A DNA stretch of 64,000 bases from Glandiceps talaboti. Lineage: Eukaryota; Hemichordata; Enteropneusta; Spengelidae. Each line of letters opens with the position of its first letter. Position 1 is the stretch's first letter. The notes beneath the pieces are model-generated. The model saw only the letters and a program-made list of their open reading frames with translations, made no database searches and was not told the origin of the DNA. Location of the stretch: positions 1,774,501-1,838,500 of the forward strand of contig NC_135564.1 of NCBI RefSeq assembly GCF_964340395.1. Reading direction: 5' to 3'. Made by a program: the position numbers and the translations under genes. Positions 56,413-64,000 of the stretch are shown here, piece by piece.

Positions 56413-56511
56413 CATCGTCGCAAACCACGACCGTTTTACGGCACCGTTCTTAACGAGTCGTTTTATTTCGAAGTGCAGCGGAAGAAATAATGGCTCTGGT
56501 TTGCGATAATG
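56413..56511. mobile_element. 99-bp MITE with perfect 8-bp target duplication
   Basis: Ends CATCGTCGCAAACCA and TGGTTTGCGATAATG form 15-bp inverted repeats with two differences. GAGTTTTA is repeated exactly outside both ends (56405-56412 and 56512-56519). An 8-bp duplication is typical of hAT-type transposition. A diverged copy is at 38259-38348. Confidence 0.88.
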
Positions 56512-56869
56512 GAGTTTTAGAGTTTGTGGGTTTGCACTAAAGTTAGTTCTGAGTGCAAATCACGAAGAATGTAAAGCATACAAATTAAAAACGAAAAACT
56601 CGAGCTACAAATGTTGCATCTGAGACATGTCTGAGAAAAAATGCTTTAAAACTAACCTGTTATTTAATATTCATATTCTTTTCTTTATTCAATTTTTGAT
56701 TAAATGTTGAATACAAATCCATAATTTTTCTAGTGTGGAGCATATCTGGATATAGCATCGTACCAGTACAATATTACACAATGTCGGTGCAATAGTACAA
56801 ATAATGTACTCATGGAACAAGGGATTTACACATGTGAAGTGGTGTTGGCAAGATATTAGGATCGGGCTT

Positions 56870-57370
56870 CTCAAGAATCAAGTGGTGTTTGTGTCAGAAT
56901 CATGTGGTGGGTTCTTTGTTATATAAACACCCTGAAGAACGTTCCAATCAAATTTCAGCCTAATCTGCTCAGTAGTTTTGGAATTTGGATTTTTGATCAA
57001 AAAGACACATTTTATACCTAATATCACTGATGGGATCACCATGTCATGAACAATTCTTAATCTAAACGCCTCTATGAACGTTCCAACCAAATTGCAGATC
57101 AATCTGCTGAGTAGTTTTTGAGTTTAAGTTTTTTGACCAAAAATAACATTTTTTGACCCAAATCACACACCGGTGGTAAGATCATTTTAATTTGAACAAT
57201 TTCCCAACTAGACACCTGAGGTAATATACCCACCAAATATCATGGCAATTGGTCCAGTGGTTTTCGACTTTTAAGTTGTTTACACACACATACACACATA
57301 TAGAGACAGACAGAAACACACTTTGTCATGCCTATAGCACTACTGAACCTTATCAGTTCAGCTGTGCTAA
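56870..57370 (+). repeat. Interspersed repeat with GACAGACAG block and 3' hairpin
   Basis: Two related internal units (GAACGTTCCAAYCAAATT, then CTGCTSAGTAGTTTT) near 56938 and 57075, a CACCAAATATCATGGCAATT block near 57231, a short ACACAC/GACAGACAG run near 57283-57312 and a terminal hairpin from AGCACTACTGAAC to GTTCAGCTGTGCT (57338-57369) followed by AAAA. This layout is common in invertebrate repeats. I cannot decide between a non-LTR tail and a Helitron-like end. Confidence 0.5.
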
Positions 57371-57567
57371 AAATCCATCATTCCAAACTGCTAAGCAGAT
57401 TGGACTGAAATGTAATGGGGATTCATTCGGGTATGTGTAGATGAAGGTGTAATCACATGATGATAATCCAATCAGTGATATGCAAATTAGGTCTAAAAAT
57501 CTGATGGAGGAATAAACCAAATTGAAAGACACAATGGTAAATTTTTTGATCGGATGGAAATTGGGTT

Positions 57568-57845
57568 GTCGGTGGCCGAGTGGTTAAACCACTTGCCTCT
57601 TACCACTGCAGTCAGGGTTCGAACCCCATTCAGGGTTCGATTAAATTTACCACGCTGTAAGTAAGAAGAGTGTTGTTCAGTTTGACTCTACCGAACAACG
57701 CAGGTTTCCCCCCGGGTACTCCGGTTTCCTCCTGCATTAACACTGAACCCATGAGGTATGGCCCTCACTGGACTTCTTGGGCGACAAGTGTTTATATGCT
57801 TAAAGAACTATCCAGTATAAATAAAGATTATTATTATTATTATTA
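57568..57845 (+). mobile_element. tRNA-derived SINE with (ATT)n tail
   Basis: The 5' part has RNA polymerase III promoter boxes: an A box TGGCCGAGTGG (57573-57583) and a B box GGTTCGAACCC (57616-57626), in a Ser/Leu-tRNA-like head. A second GGTTCGA follows 17 bases later. A central block includes GGTACTCCGGTTTCCTCC, similar to conserved SINE core domains in marine animals, and the element ends AATAAAGATTATTATTATT. I found no certain target duplication. It is a SINE and not a working tRNA gene because no acceptor stem can close. Confidence 0.85.
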
Positions 57846-59837
57846 GATGAATGATGGGCAAAACCAGGCATGGAATAGGTCTTACCTCATTTTGAACAAA
57901 TGGCACCTGTTAGACCCCTCTCTCTCTTTTGACGCATTAGGGTCTGAACACAACAAATACCATCAATTTATTTTGAATGGATTGCACATTTGCTCAAGTG
58001 TGAAAATACTCAAGACACAAAATTTCCATTCACAATTTTATTCCTTATACTGGGCGAAAATGACATATCAATACATAGAATTCAGAAAAAAACTATACTG
58101 GCTGACCACAAAAAAAATGGCCACTAACCTCTACATAGTTCCAAATTATAATTGAAAAAGAAAACCGAAAAAACTTTGCTATGATTCCTATCCTACAGAC
58201 AATTAATTTATCACTTTTCACTAATAGTAAAACCTGAAGGTAAATTCAGACATTTTTTTTCACAAAGTTTGAAATTTTCATACAAGAATAGGAGAAATTC
58301 TTAAATTTTGTATATTAATATCTTAGCTTCTATTACAGACACGATTATGTATCTGCACTTTTACTCTATATAAGAGAGTTTTGGGAAATGATGGGTGGAT
58401 ATTAGCAAAGGTATGAAATGGTGGTTATCAAGAGGATCATCACTTTGCAGTACAGATGTTGTGATTGGCAGACAAATCACAAAACATGCTAGAGGTGTCA
58501 GTATCTACCAATCAGGAGTACCAGTATGAATGCTGTGATTGGCAGGCAAATCACAAAACATGTTACTTCACCTCCCAATCCGCAGTACAGGTGTTGTGAT
58601 TGGCAGGCAAATCATGAAATATGCTACATCATCTACCAATCACAAGACCATCATATCAACAATCCATACAATACCCTTAGTCCCTGTTCTGTGTCTGTGA
58701 TGTCCTCAGTCCCTGTTCTGTGTCTGTGATCTTTTTAAGTACAACCATTTCATAACCTTGCTCACTCCATCTCTCGATTTAAATTACTGAAAGTCACCTA
58801 AGTACAGAATTCATCACTTTTAAATTAAAATTTATACTTTGCAGTCCTGTACAGTCCCATCTCTACCTGAATTGTGACAAACCCTGTTCAATAATCCAAT
58901 GAAGTAGTCCAGTCTGCAGCAAAATGGGGGGAAGTCAACCCTTCTTTTGCTGAATTATTCTTACAAATTTTTTTTTTCTTCTCAAGTTCACAACTTTTTT
59001 TTTAAAAATACCATAAAATATCCATGAAATTGGTTGGTAAAACCTAGTATAACCAATGATAACAGTACAAGTTAAAATAAACTGTGAGTCACATTCCTCT
59101 ATTCTGGTTTATGCTAGTGATCTTGAATAATCAAGACATTCTGACTATAATATTTACCTTGTCGTCACCAGTAGAGATGACTATGATATTTATTTATCTT
59201 GTCGTCAATAGCACGATTATTCAACCTGTCTGGCTACTTATTTTCACATCTACTTTACCATGTTTTTACATCTTTCACCTTGTCATAGCTAAAATGCTGC
59301 CAAGCAGTGACAGAAGTCCACAAGTACTTTAAAGACATTTTTGCCACTAGAAAATTTTAGTCTTCAGCTAGTTTTCAAAGACTAGTTTTTTCTAATTACC
59401 AGACTGGTACATTGTGTCAAAAGTACAAGGCATGTTAATCACTAATTTTTGTATGATTGTTTTCCAGCGAAATAGCAGAAATAAGTCTGTAGTGAAAATT
59501 TCCAGGTTTACAGAATTAACAACCACAGTAACCCAAGTCTACACATACGAATTACCCCAGCTACTGCCAAGCAATACATGTATAACCCTCCACGGTTATA
59601 ATTTATTCTGGTTTATGTTGTAATTACTGAAATATAGATCATGATAGACCCTGGTGGAGGATTTAGGGTATTACACTCTAACTATTCAACGGTGCACTGT
59701 TTATTTACACATGGACGTCAATCCAGTATATACAGTATCAACTTGTGGACGGGTAATTTAGTTAATCTGAAGGTGTTTGAAGTCAAGGTTGTGACTATCA
59801 TTCACAGGATAAAATTTAGGATAAACAGTGACAAGTT
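57846..59837. other. Intergenic, no gene seen
   Basis: Holds a diverged tandem repeat at 58440-58640 (TGTGATTGGCAGRCAAATCA, four copies) and a short CAGTCCCTGTTCTGTGTCTG duplication at 58678-58728. A 102-residue plus frame at 57847-58155 has no family resemblance. Confidence 0.45.
58455..58640 (+). repeat. About 55-60-bp tandem repeat, three to four copies
   Basis: Copies of GTGTTGTGATTGGCAGGCAA followed by ATCACAAAACATG begin near 58455, 58529 and 58591. Each also includes CTACCAATCA or a variant, so it carries inverted CCAAT/ATTGG motifs. Confidence 0.75.
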
Positions 59838-60055
59838 TCAAAGTCCCTAGAACAGGGAAAGTGTTACTCACAGTCCCGAGAACAGGGAAAGTGTTACTCA
59901 AAGTCCCTAGAACAGGGAAAGTGTTACTCACAGTCCCGAGATCAGGGAAAGTGTTACTCACAGTCCCTAGAACAGGGAAAGTGTTACTCACAGTCCCGAG
60001 AACAGGGAAAGTGTTACTCACAGTCCCTAGAACAGGGAAAGTGTTACTCACAGTT
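59838..60055 (+). repeat. 30-bp minisatellite, about seven copies, open on both strands
   Basis: The unit is AGTCCCTAGAACAGGGAAAG plus TGTTACTCAC. CCCTAG and CCCGAG variants mostly alternate, hinting at a 60-bp higher-order unit. The plus strand reads (TGKVLLTVPR)n and the minus strand (SNTFPVLGTV)n. No gene context supports translation. Confidence 0.95.
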
Positions 60056-61305
60056 TACTCTTAGTTGTATTATCAGACTTTGTTATACAACACTATAAAA
60101 CACTTTTAAACAATATATTCTTTGGAGTCATACGGAAGCCTGAGATCTTCTTTGGTGACCAGGAAGGTCAAAGGTCAAAGGCCCCCAGTATTGCAAGTTA
60201 AACTATGACGTGACTGAAGCAACTTTGATCCTGTTTTGTAAAATATACTTTAATTTTTTTAATTTTAGCATTTAGTTTTTTTGCATTTTTTGAAGTTATT
60301 TTGTTATCATATGGCAGAAGAAGGGTTGACACTTTGTGAGATTTAAATGATATAATTAGCAGTATTTTAATATCTCTACTACCATGGACATCTTTGAAGC
60401 TAGGTTTAGACATATCACTGGACAACAAATTACAAAAAAAAAAGGAAAGTGTTTGTACACAATATATTCGGAATTTCACTTTGAAAAAAAAGTGAAATAA
60501 AAAATACTGTGTTTTAAGGAAGAACTAGAATACATTGTAGAAACACCCACAACACCCCTAAATAACTTGCACCACCCCTTGATTTCATGCAACTTGGAAC
60601 AGTCCCACATTTCCTAATATGAGGAATGGTTCATTTACAATGAAATGGGGGGGGGGGGGAATAAGATATGTGCAAAGGAGTATTTTAGAAAAATAACCTC
60701 TGTGGTTGTGATAAGATTTGAAGTGATGGGTTGTATTAATAGAGATAATATCTAACTGCATTTTTTGTATTTCTATGGGCTTTATTAATAATGAAAGAAT
60801 AAAAAGATGTGTAATTTTATGTAGACATTCTTATGTACCAGTCATAAAGTTATCAATATTCATGCAAGACTGATTTATCTGAAGATAAAATGAGAAAGGT
60901 AAATAATCACTGTAAACAACGTCAAAACTGACACAGTTTCTTACATGGCCTTGTTTGGCTAACAATTGAATTACAGGATCCAGTTCTAAATAAATCACAA
61001 TAACATCACACATTTCCTTATATGGTCATGTATTACATATTTCCTTATATGGTTATGGATCACAAATTTCCTTATATGGCCAGAATTTGTCAGACACTGG
61101 AATCACATAACATACTTGTGCCAATCAAATCACAGAATAAATTGACGGACAAGATGACAGCTTGTTTTTAAATGGTGCTTTATCTTTAGTACAAGGTAAG
61201 ATTTTTTCATGTTTCCAGGTAATTAAAATTGTTGATTTGTGGATCAGCTAGGTGATTCACAGTACGCCTAATTTGTTTCATATTAATCTGACTGAATCAA
61301 ATGTC
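60056..61305 (-). other. Probable 3' UTR and downstream flank of eIF4B
   Basis: No coding sequence. TTTATT at 60781-60786 is AATAAA on the minus strand, about 520 bases after the stop, and is a reasonable polyadenylation signal. A short repeat of TTTCCTTATATGG occurs near 61012-61080. Confidence 0.4.
60165..60177 (+). promoter_or_regulatory. Perfect DR1 nuclear-receptor motif
   Basis: AGGTCAAAGGTCA followed by AAGG, the third perfect copy in the window. Confidence 0.3.
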
Positions 61306-61377
61306 TCAATCAGACACATTACCATCTTCTTCTCCTTCATCATCCAGGAGGGCAAACTTGCTTTTAGTGCCCCATGT
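61306..61377 (-). CDS. EIF4B: eIF4B terminal exon
   Basis: Acceptor GATTTGTTTCAG, phase 0, 24 codons including TGA. It encodes TWGTKSKFALLDDEGEEDGN and then Val-Ser-Asp, the conserved acidic tail. Confidence 0.92.
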   Translation of the reverse strand, partial: TWGTKSKFALLDDEGEEDGNVSD

Positions 61378-63756
61378 CTGAAACAAATCACATAATAATC
61401 ATGTATCAATGTCTTCCTGAAGTCACAAGTTCTAGCACAATATCAATAGGGAGGTTTAAATAAATGTTAGAATGCGTATGTGTATGGGAGCATTATCGTG
61501 CAGGCGTACATGTAATGATGCGTACAAAATTGTGTTAAGTTACAGGAACTAGAAGCAGACACACAGAGCCACATCTGCATTTGATGTCTGCAAAGTGTCG
61601 CAAGAAACTGTATTCATTCGATATTGCTATCTTAAAATGTAATGTGCAGTTTCTTATTGGTTGCTGCATGGTTGTATCAAACTGCCATTGAACGGTAACA
61701 TGAAACAAACTGTCACTCTAATACATATATCTTCTCAATTTTTCAGAAAAAATTAAAGCATTTAAACTTGTTTTTTATTTGCATATATAATTTGTTACTT
61801 TGTATCAATAAGACTGGATAATTATGTTCAATGAGATTACACAAGGAAGATAAGGACTAAAATCTGAAAACACTTATCGTACCGGAGGAGCTGGCTCTTC
61901 ATATTTAGGCATTTCTCTGGGTTCTTGAGGTCTTCTATCCTTCGAACTTTGACCCTGACTTCCTTTATCCCTGCCCCATGGTTCTTGTCGACTATCATCT
62001 TTCCTACGATCTTTATTATAATCTCTATAGTTTTTATTATCAGGTTTTCGGCCATCTCCATGGTGATCGTTTACTGAGAAGAGAATATCAGAAAACAGAA
62101 TGTTAAGTACAGCAGTTATTTTATATTGATATCACATGATTCGTTCACTTAAAGTTAGTTGACAGATCAAAAAATCCCTCCAGGATACGCAAAAAAATCC
62201 AGAATGCAGAGGATGAAATTCCAGGCATCCAAGGCTCTTTCCAGGATATGAAAACTAATCTTGAATGCAGAGGATGAAATTTCAGACATCTCAAGTTCTT
62301 TCCAACAGTGTGCAAACTGGTTCTGAATGCAGAGGACAGGGAAAATATTTTGACTATCACCAGTATTACTACCTACCATTATGTCACAAAATGTAAACCA
62401 TGTTCATACTATATGTGCCATGTTTCACACCACACGTGCCATGTTTCACACCACACGTGCCATGTTTCACACCACATGTGCCATGTTTCACACCATACGT
62501 GCCATGTTTCACACCATACTCTTTTAATTCTCAACAAACCTGTCACTCAGTCTACTGTTTATGGCAGTTACTGTTCTTTTTATTTAGTACTTTAGAGCAA
62601 GTATGTATGTGAGGCAGATGTCATTTGCTTGTTCATGATTGGCTCTGAAATTGTCTTCACCAAAGTAGGGAGGGTTATTTTTGTGTTTCCCCCTGGATCT
62701 GCAGACCGATGCAGGGGTATTCAAGTGATGCACGCTGACCAGAAACAATTCTTTTTTTTTCTTCTTTTAGGGGCCATAATTAAGGTTTGATTTACTGACA
62801 TACCTGGTTCATCTCCAGGGGAAGTCTTCGTAGCGGAACGTTTTGCCCAAATATTCTCCTTTGGAGGAGGGGCATCAACATAATCCTTTTTAGAGGATGA
62901 ATGTGTTTGTTCTCGAGGTGGTGTATTTTGTGAAGACTCTGATGAAGGTCTGCTATCTCTGTCACCTGATGTCGGAGACTTGGGTTCACTTGAATGACTT
63001 CTTCTTGTCCATGGATTTTCTTTAGGTGGTGGAGCTGGTACCACGTTCTTTTTGGGTTCTTCAACTTGCCTTGGAGAGGTGGGATCTTGTTCTTTTTCTT
63101 CTTTGAAGACACTGTCATCAGAACGTTCACTGTCTCTCCTTGTATGCATAACTGTATCATGAAAACAAAGCAATCGTCAATCAACAATGTATTATACAAA
63201 TATGAGGTCTTTGCAACACATGAACTCATTAAAATCATGGACAACAAATCAAACCATTAGGGTGACTGCCACTCATTATAGTAATGATACAGAAACACAA
63301 GATATAATGACAACGAAGGCTGTAACACTTCATCCTGTGAATAACTGACACATTGCTTGTCTATCCAGGAAGCCTGGTAAACAATACAGGCATAATCATG
63401 ATTTAGGTTGATCTCCATCAACACTATTAGTAACATATGGAGAAGCACAATATGTAATCATAACAGTAGCTGTAAAACTAAAATTGCAATGACAAAATAA
63501 TTAATTCAAAATATTTGACTTCGACACAACTGAAAGGAAATAATTTTTTAGTACACTCATAATTTTATGCTGAACAACATATTAAAAGTGGTGGAACATG
63601 GTGACAGAGAAGTTCAGAAAACTCTGTGATAAATTACCTGGTCGAGGTCCACCTCTTCCTGACCCTGACCCTGAGCTGCCATGTCTTGTACGTGGTGCGT
63701 TATCACGTCCATCATTAGAACGGTCACTATCTCTGCGTTGCCGACCTTCTCTCCAG
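61306..63756 (-). CDS. EIF4B: Eukaryotic translation initiation factor 4B, C-terminal part (5' end outside window)
   Basis: eIF4B stimulates the helicase eIF4A during mRNA recruitment to the 40S subunit. Four exons on the minus strand (63638-63756, 62804-63151, 61883-62073, 61306-61377) join in phase and give 242 residues plus a stop. Landmarks match human eIF4B in order: SWRE-like Arg/Asp/Ser-rich RNA-binding stretch, VVPAPPPKENPWTRR (human has PAPPPKENAWVKR), SPTSGDRDS, and an acidic end SKFALLDDEGEED (human SKYAALSVDGEDENE). The N-terminal RRM and DRYG region must lie beyond 64000. Unlike human eIF4B, the PPPKEN-x-W block is present twice. Confidence 0.93.
61378..61882 (-). other. eIF4B last intron
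   Basis: 505 bases of AT-rich intron with no other feature. Confidence 0.85.
61883..62073 (-). CDS. EIF4B: eIF4B internal exon
   Basis: Acceptor TATTCTCTTCTCAG, donor GTACGA, 191 bases, phase 1 to 0. It encodes an Asp/Arg/Lys-rich disordered stretch (NYRDYNKDRRKDDSRQEPWG) ending PKYEEPAPP. Confidence 0.92.
62170..62340 (+). repeat. About 62-bp tandem repeat, three diverged copies
   Basis: Copies include AGAATGCAGAGGATGAAATT, TGAATGCAGAGGATGAAATT and TGAATGCAGAGGACAGGG, spaced about 62-63 bases apart. Confidence 0.75.
62403..62518 (+). repeat. 21-bp minisatellite, about five and a half copies
   Basis: The unit GTGCCATGTTTCACACCACA plus C is repeated with T/C changes. Because 21 is divisible by three, plus-strand frames stay open; they are not genes. 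Confidence 0.93.
62804..63151 (-). CDS. EIF4B: eIF4B internal exon with duplicated PPPKEN-x-W motif
   Basis: Acceptor TTCATGATACAG, donor GTATGTCA, 348 bases, phase 1 to 1. It encodes RRDSERSDDSVFKEEKEQ, then VVPAPPPKENPWTRR, a Ser/Pro-rich linker of about 44 residues, then YVDAPPPKENIWAKR, and ends GDEPG. Confidence 0.94.
63152..63637 (-). other. eIF4B intron
   Basis: 486 bases of AT-rich intron without a recognised feature. Confidence 0.85.
63638..63756 (-). CDS. EIF4B: eIF4B exon nearest the window edge
   Basis: Acceptor CTAAATTTTAG, donor GTAATT, 119 bases, phase 1 to 1. It encodes WREGRQRRDSDRSNDGRDN, a Gly/Ser run and GRGGPRPG, corresponding to the human SWRSEETQERERSRTGS region. Confidence 0.88.
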
Positions 63757-64000
63757 CTAAAATTTAGACATGAAATAGATTGAAATTTGTATCATAGTGT
63801 CAAACATTCAATATACATGATTGAAGTGACTTGTACAGTACGACACGTTGATGTTCAAGCCTATAATGCTATGAAAAAGTACTCCTTACCAAGTTCTAGA
63901 AAAACGTAACATCTTCAGGCCAAATCCCTGGAATGACCAACAAATGACAATAAAACAATATTCAATTTTAGAGACATCTTTTACAAACTTCTGATCGTAA
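63757..64000 (-). other. eIF4B intron reaching the window edge
   Basis: No further exon is visible before the end of the window; the upstream exons lie outside. Confidence 0.6.

Larger units (their letters stand above)
62074..62803 (-). other. eIF4B intron with internal repeats
   Basis: Contains the 21-bp minisatellite at 62403-62518, and three diverged copies of a roughly 60-bp unit with ATGCAGAGGATGAAATT between about 62170 and 62340. Confidence 0.85.

Noticed and set aside
57568-57640. A genuine tRNA-Ser/Leu gene
   Set aside because: A and B boxes are present, but the 3' side cannot close an acceptor stem and runs into a SINE core and ATT tail.

Overview
The window is nuclear DNA of an animal. 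It is AT-rich, with GT-AG introns from a few hundred bases to about 8 kb, many micro- and minisatellites and many short inverted-repeat elements. No bacterial operon, ribosome binding site, CRISPR array or phage-like block is visible. All four protein genes are bilaterian families. The gene set, tRNA-derived SINE and abundant MITE-like elements fit a marine invertebrate, but no species can be named from the sequence.

Layout: 1-7.6 kb is gene-poor repeat DNA. 7794-8819 (minus) is a complete intronless vasohibin, the tubulin carboxypeptidase. About 1.4 kb away, head to head, an 11-exon STRAD pseudokinase gene runs 10276-32591 (plus), with a 3' region ending near 34.2 kb. 34.2-41.3 kb is repeat-rich intergenic DNA with a near-perfect 181-bp palindrome and a roughly 430-bp ACAT array. 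41486-51921 (plus) is a four-coding-exon PAR-type bZIP transcription factor with a 7.2 kb first intron. 52-61 kb is intergenic, with a tRNA-type SINE and several inverted-repeat elements. 61306-63756 (minus) holds the last four exons of eIF4B, whose 5' part lies beyond the right edge; it converges on the bZIP gene.

The genes do not form one pathway. Vasohibin acts on alpha-tubulin, STRAD activates the kinase LKB1 together with MO25, the bZIP factor is a PAR/HLF/CES-2-type regulator, and eIF4B assists the eIF4A helicase in translation initiation. Vasohibin and STRAD may share a promoter region.

The best leads are these: an 80-bp tandem duplication copying a STRAD splice donor, which would give a premature stop if misused; a second copy of the PPPKEN-x-W motif in eIF4B; an intronless vasohibin beside intron-rich neighbours, with a short ORF overlapping its stop codon; several small transposon families defined here by terminal inverted repeats and target duplications; and the 181-bp palindrome. 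I found no wholly new biological system.
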